In this document: piece by piece, positions 9,232 to 20,000 of the stretch
Layout: every line of letters begins with the position of its first letter
Numbering within the stretch: position 1 is the first letter of the stretch
Position numbers and translations under genes: made by a program
DNA from: Pyropia yezoensis
Lineage: Eukaryota; Rhodophyta; Bangiophyceae; Bangiales; Bangiaceae
NCBI GenBank assembly: GCA_009829735.1
Contig: CM020618.1
Coordinates: 14,490,568 to 14,554,567 of the forward strand
Length of the DNA stretch: 64,000 nucleotides
Reading direction: 5' to 3'
Notes under the pieces: model-generated
What the model saw: only the letters and a program-made list of their open reading frames with translations
The model's database searches: none
What the model was told of the DNA's origin: nothing

Positions 9232-12137
9232 TTACTCCTCTCCTAAACTCAACAGGCACGCCGTTTCGGCTTCCAACAGCTCCTCATAGTGGTCCTCGCC
9301 ATCGGCAGGGCAGTCTGCCGTCCCAGCCTCTAGCTGTGTCCCGCCCACACGCCGGCGGTACGAATCGATCTTCCGAACTGCTAAGGCCAGATTGTCGGCC
9401 GCCCACTTGGCAGCCTCATCTGCTTGCTTCTGAGCACAGGAGGCGGAGTCCAGGCGGGGCCCTCCAGCGGCTGCCCGCCCCACAGCGGTCCGCTTGTCAG
9501 CCAGATTCTTCGCGACCCGGGCGCCGTCCGGCGCTGAGGCCCGCCGCACTCCGCGGTTGTACGCCCCGTTGCCTGGCGCACGGCTCACAGCGACGCGCCG
9601 CACGTAGGCCAGGCAGCTCTCCAGGAAGCTGTCAGCCGCATACTGGTTTGCATTCTGGTTAAAATGCCCGTGCCATGCCTCGAGTCCTTGCTCACTGTAT
9701 CGGCCCAGGCTGCCAAACAGCGCGAGGAAGTCTGGGGCGTGGCACGCCAGCACGTGCAGCTTGGGCGTGACAGACGACCACTCAAAGTGTTGTTTAAGAC
9801 CGTCCACCAGCTGGGCAGCGTTATGTCTGAAAAGTGCCACGTCGTCCTTGGGTATGGAAGCGACCGCGGTCAGCACTGGCAGCAGCTCCCGCCACGTCGC
9901 ACAGGCGCTCGCATACGCCGTGCTTACCCACTCGGGCACGCTGCCGTCCAATAGCGAGCACACCATGGAAAGCCGGCGCCCAATGCGCTGGCATTGTCGG
10001 CCCTCGAAGGCCCCCCCGAAGTAAGGCTTAGGTTTGACCCCGACCCCGTGCCGCAGCACTCGCGCCAGGTTCTCAGCGTACATGCGCGCGCACGCCAGCC
10101 CGTTGTAAAAGTATACAGCCTCAATCCCCAGACGGAGGAGCCATACAGTGATACCCAAAACCAAATGCAAAGGCATTGGAGATATATGGCTTGGGTCGAG
10201 GATGAGCAGGGGGCGCCGCTCAATGGACAGGTGCTCCTTTAATGACAGCGGAGTCCCGCGACTTGCGTTGCCGCCGTCTTGATATGCCGCTGCCATTTCC
10301 TCCATATGTTGACGTGTGCGCAGGGTGCCACGTGCCTTGCTCCCCGCTTGCATGTCCCCATACTGGTCCACCAATGAGCCGTTGCGCGCTGTGCGGCATC
10401 GCATTGCTGTGCAGTACACACACGGCATGCGGCTGCTGGCGCCCATATGGCCACACCAAAGCGTGATGAAGCAGTAGTCACCCAATAGGATGAGCCGCAC
10501 GGCGCGGCGTTCTCCAGACACCTCCACTCCGCCCGTACGTAGAGCATCGATATCTGGGACGTACACAGCAGCCATTCTTGATAGGGCGTCGTGGTCATCC
10601 TTCTTGCATGGGAAAACGCCATAGAGAATGGTATTCCCTCGGCTGCATGGGTGCTCTTGGTTAAGGATAGAGAGGATGGCTTTACATGAGCTTATTTGAC
10701 CTCCCTTGTCGAGCCCAAAGCACAGCTGCACGTCCCGCACCTTGGGGTCTGGCACGGCCCCTGGGCTGTCTTGTCCCTCAAATGCGGACACAGCTTCAAT
10801 CTCCGTGCCGTCCCGTCCTCGTGTCGCCAGCTCGAGGAATTCGCCGCTTGAGTGCAGGTCGCCAATCAGCCCTTGCACAGCGGCCCGCGGCGTCACGAGG
10901 AAGGCCCCCGCCGCGTCAGACATCACCTTGTTCCGCTCCTCCGATTGGGCCTCGCCGAGGTCGTGTCGCAGTGCCTCCCGGCTGGCCAGGCCACTGGTGG
11001 GTCCACCCATAAAAAGGCGAACACGCTGCCATAGCGTCTTGCTAATGTTGTTGTCCAGGATGAATTGCGTTTGCAGCCGCACCGAGGGGGGCGCCAGGGC
11101 CGCCGCAGAGGGGGCCACCACCACACCACCACTGTGGCGGGCCCGCCGACATAAATCTTCCACAGCCGCAATGAGGAAGCCAGGCTCAGTCCCCAGTACC
11201 CTGCGCATCGCTGCGGCAGCCCAAGCAGTCCTCCGCCGTTTTTGGCGTGGGCCCACCTCCGTCTTGCGGGGAATGAGGTCCCAAGAGTAAATCCGCTTCG
11301 CGCCGTTACCAAAGGTCATCTCAATGGTCCCCGGCCGAGTGGCAGCCAGGTAATGGTTGACCTGTGCGGCCGTCACCTCCCCATTCCCCTGCAATGGGAC
11401 GGGTACCCCTTGGTCGCCCCCGCCAATTGGACCAGCACGGCGGGCCTCCTCGCCCGAGGCGGAGGCTCTGCTCGTCCCACTCGCTCGCCTGGCAAGGTGA
11501 GCGGGGACACGCCAGGGCAGTGGAGCCACGTTTACACCCACCACCCGCACTGTCTCCAGGTGAGGTGCCGCCACGTGGAAGCCCGGCAGGCGGATGGTCT
11601 CCAGCACCTGGCGCCGACCGCGAGACCTGTCCTGTGCACGGTTGGCCGCCTTCTTGCGGGCGCGCTGATAGCAGACTGAGCACGTGCCTGTGGGAGGCCC
11701 GTGACGGTCAGCCGGCCCTGACACGGTACACCTGCGCAATGGCGCGGCGGCCACCAGCGCAACAGCCGCTCCCTCTGTGTTGACCCCCGATGTGACCGCC
11801 TGCCGCCATAGGCGGCCGGCCTGACTGTCCCGCACGAATGGAGACGCGCACAGCGAGCAGACAAAAGCCAGGGGTGTACCTGTGAATGCTTTATCAATCA
11901 TGAGAGAGGCTTGAGACCTAAACCAATCAATCACAGTCCGCGATGAGCACAGAGGAACATAGCGCGGTAACAAAAAAATGAGTAAGGCTTCTTGGGCTTC
12001 CAAGGGGACAGGGAGGGTCAGAAAACCATCGCGCTCCCGCTCAAACAGGCAGTTCTCGAAAAATCACGACGCTTCGGTCCGTTAATGGGTCTGAGAGAGA
12101 CGTACAGGTCGGGTGGATCTTGGAAGTCATCCGTCAT
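9232..12137 (-). mobile_element. DDE-type transposase-like gene of a DNA transposon
   Basis: About 968 residues. Features that fit a DDE transposase are GLDKGG (first Asp), LLGDYCF (second Asp) followed by a C-x2-C knuckle (PCVYC), and LGRYSEQGLEAWH near the C terminus, where the third acidic residue would sit. The arrangement recalls the Kyakuja-Dileera-Zisupton-like group and related proteins scattered in cnidarian and fish genomes; the family assignment is uncertain. Near the N terminus are Cys pairs (CSLC, CSVC) that may be a zinc finger. The first 25 or so residues, from ATG 12137, are in another frame than the rest; the change falls at a short A run (12059-12063), and the two parts would be in register if the run had one more base. 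I found no terminal inverted repeats by eye, so the element's ends are unknown. Confidence 0.6.
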
Positions 12138-13210
12138 GGCGTTACGGGCGTTCTCGCACCTGCGCGGGGCACGGGGGGGCAATGGATGTTGGTTGGGACG
12201 CTTGTCGGGGCGTGCCGGTTCGATGGCATGGGTGAGGGAAGCGTGCAGGGCGTGAGCAGACGCTGGCGTGGTGTGGGTCAGCTCGGTCACCATCACGACG
12301 ACGACCGCGCACAGACCCCATATGTTTCCGAAAAAATCGGCAAACCTCCATACGTGGCACTGTAATGAGCATATATGGTAAGACCGCCCTTAACTGGGTG
12401 TGGCCGCGCGAAGAGGATCCATTCGTCCCCTCGCGAGGCCGGTAGAGGTGGGCTGTCGGCGGGCTCGGCATCGGCGGGGGCTTCTTGGTCGCGAATGTTG
12501 CCCGCTCGGTCGTTGCTCGGGGTCTTCGCGTCCACGAGCTGCCGGTGCTGCAGCAGGACGCGCCGGAGGCTGACTCTGCCGGCGGCGGCAGTGGCTGTCG
12601 GCTCTGGAGAGGTGGCCCGTCCTGGTCCGAAGTGGGAAGGGGTTGATAGGCTGCTGGTCGTGCCGACCCCTCTCAGCATCGCCATGATGGTGGCACGGCG
12701 AGGCGGCGGCGGCGACGGCGGCGGCGGCGGCGACGGCGGCGGCGGCGGCCGCAGCGGCGGCGATGACGGGCAGGTGGGAGGAGGCGGCAATGACGGCGGT
12801 GAACTGGGGTGTGGTGACGTCGCCGCCGTTGTTGCTTTCGCGGCTTGCGTGCCGTCTGCATGGCAGTGGCATCCAAGGCCGTTTGTGCCGCCGCGGCGCT
12901 TGCACGTTACTAAACTCTGCCCTGACGGTACGCTACCATCCTCTTTCTGCGCGGACGCGGCATCAGATAGCAACTGTACGCGCAGTACAATTGCTGTCTG
13001 TTTTGTATGTAGCCCTCCGCGCATCCCCTGGGTGTTCTTGTAGACTATTGTGGCGCGTGCCTGGCGAGCGATGCCCATCTCAGACGATGACGGGCTTAGC
13101 ACGTGTCGGACGCCAGATGGAGTGCGTTTATCCTGTAGGGGGCTCAACGGCAAGAGGCAAGAAGCATCAGTATGTATCAGCTGCGAGCACTATTTTATCT
13201 TGCGAAGAGT
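12138..13210. other. Low-complexity region upstream of transposase-like gene
   Basis: Holds a GGC/GGCGAC microsatellite at about 12703-12770 and open frames on both strands (12293-13153 minus, 12375-13043 plus) without recognised motifs. The minus frame could contribute an upstream exon of the transposase-like gene, but I see no convincing junction. Confidence 0.35.
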
Positions 13211-14794
13211 TTAGCGACCTCCCGATGCGTTGCCGGCGAAGTCGAGCCCTGTGACGCTCACTTGTGGGCTCAACAGCGACATGGGCATGGGTGGGGGCGG
13301 CGGAAAATCCGCCGCGTGCGCCGCGGTATACCCCCCATGAGGCGGGCGGCCAGCCGAAGAGATGGTCGAGCCGATTTCGTTGGAGAAATCGCCGGGCCGC
13401 TGGGCGGCGGCCGCTGACGCTTGTTCGGCGGTTGCTCGCCGCACCACCGTTGTTGCCGCCGCATTCGCTGCTGCTGCTTCCCTGTCTGACAGCTGCTGAC
13501 CGTGGCTCGGCGGCGACGGCGCGGGGGGAGCGGTTGGAGTGTTCATCGAAGACGTCGGCGGCCACGGCGACTTCTCCATGGGGCGGGCAGGAGGGGGAAG
13601 CGTCGGCGGGCCCTGGCCCGTGCTTGAGAACGACCGCGATGGGGGGTCTGAATGGGCGTGCGCCGCCTCTCCCCTTCCTCTCCCATCGCTTCCGTCTTTG
13701 CTGTTCCCGCCGCCGTTGCTTCCGCTGCTCCCGCCGTCTCTACTGCCACCATCGCTTCTGCCGTCACTTCCGCGGACGCCAACCCCGCCTTCCACCATGG
13801 CCAACTTGGTCGCCGTCAACTCTTCCGCACCGTTGTCCCTCTTCTCATCTGGGGGCAACCGTCGCCGCATGCGCCTCAGCATGAACAGTGCCGCTCCGGC
13901 TGCCACGAGCGCCAATAGGCTCAACACTCCCAATACCGCCGCGACAATGATCCCCCACTTGGAGTCGCCTGAGGGGCAGCCCGCTGAGACCACGCCAGGG
14001 ATCTGAGACGGGCCTGAGACGACCTCAGCACACACACCCCGCGGAAGGGTCTTGGCAAAGGTGGTCCAGTAGACGTCGGCCAAGCGGCCGTCGGGCTCGG
14101 TGATCCATTGCGCGCCGCTGGGATAATATTCCTCGGTCAGAGCCACCGAGTGCAACTGCGCCGCGCGGGTACCACTCGTGGAGCGTGCGGGGGACCACCG
14201 CCATGAGGTGTCGGTGAGGATGCGACGGGTGCGACCACCGGGCAGGTCCAAGACGACGGCCGCCGCAAGGGCGTTGCGTGTTTTGTTGCCGGGCGTCTCG
14301 ATGCGGACGGTAAGCAAGAGGCGGCTGCCGCCATGGACTTCAATGGGTGTCTTGGAGTTTGAGTAGAGGACGTTGTTCAGAGGGATGATATCATCCTCAT
14401 TACGGGGGTCCTAGAGTTGGATAGACGGGGAGGCGAGAGGCAAGCCCGTGGGCACATGCAGCACAATACAAGCACCGCGGACAGAGGCGCTGGCAGTATT
14501 AGAAGCCATTCACTGCCACGACCACATGAACGTAGAGTTCATCTGGGAAAAAACCTCTCATGAGACACGCTGAGCTCTCGAAAGGAAGAGTCACCGACGT
14601 ACCACTTGGAGCGTCGTCCTTACAAAGAAGGAGGTCAGGTCCAAATATGCCGAGCACGTCGACTGCGCACGAGCGACTGGTACCGCAGCGGCGGCCACCG
14701 CGCAGGCGATCAGAGCCGCCGTTGCGACGGGGGAACCGCGGTTCACGCGGCGCCGCTGCCGTGCATATGCGCCAGCCGCGGCTCGAGTGACCAT
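13211..14794 (-). CDS. Single-pass type I membrane protein
   Basis: Unrecognised protein of 463 residues. Exon 1 is 14794-14603, the intron 14602-14411 (donor GTACGT, acceptor CTCTAG) and exon 2 14410-13211; both junctions are phase 0. A basic N terminus and hydrophobic stretch give a signal peptide (cut near residue 43, ARA-Q). The ectodomain of about 170 residues includes VLYSNSKTPIEVHGG, ILTDTSWRWS and SGAQWITEPDG, a pattern reminiscent of galactose-binding-like jelly rolls; this is only a suggestion. A hydrophobic helix at about 216-242 is followed by a basic stop-transfer patch (LRRMRRR). The cytoplasmic tail of about 220 residues is Gly/Ser/Pro-rich and disordered. The layout suggests a surface receptor or wall-contact protein, but no kinase or signalling motif is present. 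Start choice rests on the signal peptide. Confidence 0.7.
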
Positions 14795-15791
14795 GACGCG
14801 CAGGGCGCCAAGATGCCCTGTGGCAAGGTCTATAGCTGTAGAGGAGTGGGCGGTTTCGCCCGGCAACACCACGACCCGGCAACTCGGGCAATGGAGAGGA
14901 GCGTGGGGATTGGCCTCGAGGAGCTCGCTAGATGAGTATCCACGCTGTCATACGGGTCGTACAGCCAGGTGGGGGCGAGAGTCTTGGCCCGCGGCGTGCG
15001 CCAGAAGTGTCCCACTGCGGTTGTTCGGGCCACTGTGCCGCTCTCAGACGCGCCTCCCAGCGGCAACGTGGGCGTTCGGCGCACGCTGCGGGTACATACG
15101 TTGCACGGGTCGCTGTATACCAAAGACGCGACACGGAAGCCAGACCGCCTCTCGGCGCGGTTGGTCCACCCGTCCTGTCGTGGCACACAGAACCTCCATC
15201 CATATGTACTGTATGTACATGTATGTACTGTACGTACAGTACCCCTGCAACAGACCCCGCACACCCAGCGGCCGTCCAGTGGGCGGATGGAAACAATATT
15301 ACAGAACGCCCTCGTCTATGGCCTCTGAGATTGGGGGGGGGGTGTGGCTAGCGATGCCAGGAGCGGCCGCCCGACAGGTGCGGCTGGTGGGGAATCCGCG
15401 GCCTGACAAGGTGCACACTTTGCGCAACGTCGATTCCGACCCGCCCCGCTCCAATAGTGGACCGACACGTCCTGTTGATTGCCAATCCACCCGACTGTCA
15501 CCCAGATGAATGCATTGACTGCACGGGCTCCATATCGGATACGAGTCGTAGACAGAGTGGACGCTCGCGGGAACACAGCCGGATCGCCGCCCACAAGGTG
15601 TCAGTCGTCAGTGTCAGTGTGGCTGGGAGGCCTATACAAGTATGTATTGGGCTGTGACAGCAGCAGATGGGTCAGGATCCTGCTGCTCTGAGCGCTGTGC
15701 CACTTTTCAATTCTCACAGCACTGAACTGTTGTCAATACAGTCAAGATTCACAAGAGTTATCGACGCCTGGTGATCGTCAACCCGCCACCT
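14795..15791. other. Intergenic region with TAC/GTA palindromes
   Basis: No supported gene. The notable content is a cluster of overlapping palindromes at 15201-15242 made of TGTAC and GTACA units. Confidence 0.5.
15225..15242. repeat. Perfect 18-bp palindrome GTACTGTAC/GTACAGTAC
   Basis: The sequence is its own reverse complement over 18 bases and lies at the right end of a run of similar TGTAC/GTACA words starting at 15201. It could be a protein-binding site or a small cruciform. A related TACGTA-rich segment occurs at 3991-4016. Confidence 0.7.
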
Positions 15792-16124
15792 TCATCTCAG
15801 CAGCGGTTGGAGGCGCTCAGTGAAGACGATTGGTGGCGCTAGGTGACCTATGGAAGCGCTAACAATGCATGCCAGTGACGCCACTTGCGCGTCCGTTGCG
15901 GCGGCCAGCTGCGCTTCCGCCGCTGACACTGCCGAGTCGATGGGTGCAGTGCCCTCTAGCCGCGCCAGCTCCGCCTCGAGTGACGAGGCCAGCTTCTTGG
16001 CCTTGGCCCACTCGGCATCGAGCGACCGCACCTGCGTCTCGGTGGTCGACGCCAGGCGGACGCTCACCTTGTCAAACACCTGCTTGAGCTTCACCAAAAG
16101 GGCACGTACATTGCGCCGTTGGTC
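15792..16124 (-). pseudogene. Coiled-coil repeat gene fragment, left arm of inverted pair
   Basis: The minus-strand translation is strongly helical and charged: units such as TETQVRSLDAEWAKAKKLAS followed by SLEAELARLEG and VSAAEAQLAAATDAQVASL. It resembles the plus-strand segment starting at about 16131, so the two look like inverted copies of one heptad-rich repeat family. Neither arm has a clear start, promoter or partner exon, so I read it as a gene fragment. An intact antisense gene is the alternative. Confidence 0.35.
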
Positions 16125-16130
16125 GGGGAC

Positions 16131-16647
16131 AATAATGCTCATCGCGGCGCTTTGCGAGATGGAGGCCGAGCTGGCGTCGTCGACTGCCGCCACCAAGTCC
16201 TCCCTCGAGGCGCAGCGTGCCACGGCAATCGCCGTCGCAGACGACATTGCCGCGATAATGGACCAGGGCACTGGTGCGACGGTGGCGGACCTGGCCGCCG
16301 TCGCGGAAGCGCGGGTGGGAGCGCTCGACGTGGAGCGCGCGCGCGCGCAGGCGCTGGTAGACTCGCTCGGCAAGGACATGGCGGCGTTGCCCGTCGGACA
16401 CCCTGGCGCGACTGCGGTGATGGTCATCGAAGGGGGCCTGAGGGAGGCGGTAGCCGCCCTCAGGACGGAGCACGCCAAGGCCATGGCTCTCGTCAAAGTG
16501 TTGGAGTCAGAAGTAATTCAGTGCGGCAGTGATCCGTCACAGCTTGCGGGGTGCGCGCCGTCACGCGACCCGTGGCGAAAGACGCGCCGGCGAGAAACCC
16601 GGCTCCACGTGTCGACGGACGAACCACACAACCCCACGTGTCCGTGA
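16131..16647 (+). pseudogene. Coiled-coil repeat gene fragment, right arm of inverted pair
   Basis: The plus-strand translation from the methionine at about 16134 contains two or three related helical units: SSLEAQRATAIAVADDIAAI, AEARVGALDVERARAQALVD and LREAVAALRTEHAKAMALVK. The spacing and the V-x-x-L-x-x-x-R-A-x-A-L-V pattern match the minus-strand arm. Past about 16524 the frame loses this character and becomes Arg/Pro-rich. No family is recognised; coiled-coil structural proteins are the likely source. Confidence 0.35.
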
Positions 16648-17026
16648 CGGATCAAGTCGACGTCCGAGCACCCGCTGCCTCTCTCGCCGCACCCCGGCCA
16701 ACGCGCCCGCCACGAAGGGCGGCCCGACACCTCGATCCACGCTGTGCTGGTCGTGGCGCTTGGGCGCACCGCCCCTCCTCCCCACCCAGCCCGTCACCCT
16801 CCCGTCACCCCCCGTTCCTCCCACGCGGCGGCAGAAGCCAGCCCGCGGGTGGCTTGCGACGCCGCTGCGGCTCTTTCCACCCCCCCCCCTTTCTCCCCCT
16901 CAACCGCTTCCCCTTTCGCCTCCTGCCCCCCTCAACCACCCACACGGCTCACACACGCTTTGCATGTGCCCACCCACCCCACGCCCCCCCTGCACCCAAC
17001 GCCCCCCTCCTGGCACATGTGAGACC
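16648..17026. other. Pyrimidine-rich 5' flank of the giant gene
   Basis: C/T-rich leader immediately upstream of the presumed start of the giant gene. No TATA element is evident. Confidence 0.4.
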
Positions 17027-20000
17027 ATGTCGCCGCCGCCAGAGCCACCCGGCGCCGACGCAGGCGCGTCGCCCATCAACCACCCCCCCTCCCCTCCTCG
17101 GGATGCCCCACACCCCGCTGTGGCTGAACCAGGCGCGCCCGACAGCACGGGCGACCTTGCAGGCGACTGTGGCGCAGGTGGCGGCAGCGGCGGCGGCGGC
17201 GGCGGCGGCGGCGGGAGCCCCTTCTCCCCCCCCCCCCCGCCCCCCCCGGTAGCGCCGAGGAGCTGGAAGCCGCCGCCGCCGCCGCCGCCGAGCAGCTGTG
17301 GGCGGCGCCGCCGCCGCGGACCGCGGGGGGCGGGGGTTCTCCACCGCCCGTGGGCGGTGGGGGTGACGGCCTCGTCGACGTTGGCTGGGGGGGCGGCTGG
17401 CCCGCCGCGGCGCTGATGGGGAACCCGGCCGCCGCGGGGGAGGGGTGGCTGGCGGCGGCTGCCGCCACCGCCCTGTGGCCGGGCGCCACGCCGCTGCTGC
17501 TGAGCAATGAGGATGGCGGGGGGGGTGGGGGGGGCGGCAGCGGAGACGGCAGCACCGGCGGCGGCGGTGGCGACGGCGGCGGCGGCAGCGGCGGCAGCGG
17601 CGGCGGAGAGGGCGGCGGCGGCCGAGAGGGCGTCGGCGACGGCGGGGGTGTGGCCCACGGCGGCGGGGATGAGCCGACCGTCCCTTGGCCGGGCGCGCTC
17701 GTCGGGGGGGTGACCTCCTCGTGGCCCGGTGCCAAGGTGGGCGGCGCCCCCGCCGCGTCGCCGATGCCCGCGCCAGACGCGTCGGTGCCCGTCCATGCGG
17801 CCGCCGCAGCGGACGCGCCCGACGATGCGCTGGAAGACCCGCTCGACGGGACATCGAGAGGCCCGCCGGTTGAGGTGCCAGCAGACCCGCCGGCGGGGGC
17901 GTCGGCAGACCCGCCGGTCGAGGCGCCGACAGACTCGCCGGCCGAAGAGCTGGTGGACCCACATGGCGACGTGCCGATGGACCTGTCCGACGAAGCGCCG
18001 ACGGGTGGTGCGGCGGCCGCGTCGGCGGCGGCCACGGAGGGGCCCCCCGCGGCAGTTGCGGCGCCACCGCCGCCGCCATTGCCGCAGTCCCCACCACCGG
18101 CGGCGCCGCCGCCGCCGCCGCCGTCGCCGCCGCTAGTCGGACCCCCCCCGCCGGTCGCCCTGCCGGGCACCCCACCGGGCGTGGCTGCGACGGCCGCTGC
18201 GGCGCGGCCGGTGGGGGTGGTGGTGGCTGCCCCGAGTGTGGCGCTTGTGAAGGGGGCAGTGCCGGCAGCGCCCGCCGAGGGTGGTGGGGCCGCCCGCGGG
18301 GGCGCCCTTGGTTCGCCCGCGAAGGTGATGGCGGGCGGCACTCCCGCGGGGCAGGCCTCCGCGGCCGGCCCATCCGCCACGGCCGCCGCCGCCGCTGCTG
18401 ACGCGGTCCAGGCACTTCCCGCGGCGGCTGTCACGGCAGGTGCGGGTGTGGCGGTGGGTGCAGCGGCGGGTGCGGCGGCGGTGGCGGCAGCGGCGGCGTC
18501 GGCGGCGGCGGCGGCGACCACCCCTGTGCCTCCACTGCGGGAGGCCGCGTCGGAGGGGCCCACGCCGGCGGCCACTTCCGCGGCGGGGGCGGGTCCTCTG
18601 GGCGACGGCGGAGGCGCCGCGCTCAATGTCGCGTCGATGGTGGTCGACAGTGCGGCGGCGGCGGCGGAGGTGGCACGTCCACTGGCGGTTGCGGCTCCGG
18701 AGGTACCCCCACTCGCCTCGCCCCATCCCGTACAGCTGGGTGCCTGCGCCCCCCCCGGCACGACGGAGGCGCCCGTCCGGGAGTGCTTGGTCGTACCGGC
18801 TGCCGGTACCGCCGCGGCGCCGCCGGCTGGGGGGCCGCCACCGAGCAGCTCCGCAGCCGTGGACCCTGCTGCTTTGGTAGTACCCGCTGCCGGCATTGGG
18901 CCAGGGAGTGCCGCCGAGTCGGCCGCGCTGCCGCCGCAGCCAAGGGGGATAGGTCTGACGCCACTGGCTGAGGGGCCGACGCGCCCCGTCACTCCCCCAC
19001 CGCTGCCATCGGGGTCTGCTGCGCCTGTCCCTGGCACGACGGCGGGTTCGATGGTAACCTCGCAGCCACGGGTGCCATCCACACCGCCCGCCTCGTCGGT
19101 GCCACTTGACCCAGCTGCGACGGCGCAGCCAGAGCCACCGCCGTCACGCTCCAGTCCGAAACCTGCTACCTTGGTGGTGGCGGCACCGTCGCCAGCTGCG
19201 CTGCCGCCGCCGCCCGTGGCGACGCCCGTGGCCACGCCGCGGCCCACGTCGACGCCACCGCCCGTGCCGACGCCTCCGCCCGTGCCGACGCCACCGCCCG
19301 CGTCGACGCCACCGCCCATGCCGACGCCACCGCTCATGGCAACGCTACCGCCTGAGGCGGCACCACCGCCCGTGTCGATACCGCCTCCTGTAGCGGCAGC
19401 GGGTGCGCTGACGCCCACCACAGGTGCGCTAGTGGCCTCGCCGTCTAGCGATGAGCCGCGACGGCCCGCCGTTGAGGCGCCCTCATTGCCATCGGTGTTG
19501 GCGCGAGGCCCTTCGCAACGGTCAGCGGCGGCGGTGTCCCCGCAGCTTGGGCGGGTACTGGCGGGCCCAGCCGGGTCCCTGACAGACGAGCAGGCCCTCG
19601 TCGGGGCACGAGTGCCCCCTCCGGCAGTGCCCTCTGGTGCTCTCCCGCCCAACACTGCGGCCATGACTGCTGAGCCTCCCTCGCTGCCAGCTGCGCCGGC
19701 GGCTACGGGTGCCCCCGTGGATACCCTGGCGTCGGTGTCGGCCAAGGCTCCCTTGTCGGGCGTGCCCGAACGAGCCGGTGCGGCGGTATCTGAGGACGCT
19801 TCTCAGGCCGCGACTGGCCCACTCCGTGCACCCTCTACATTGCCCGGGACAGTGGCTTCCGAGGCTCAGTCTATGCCCATGGTCGTCGAGGCGCCCGCAC
19901 AGGTGGCTTTGCCTGATTTGGCGGGGGCCCCCATGGCGGAGACCATGGCCGTTGAGGGGGCAGTGACTGTTGTGACGGGCATGCCCGATGTAGTGGCGAC

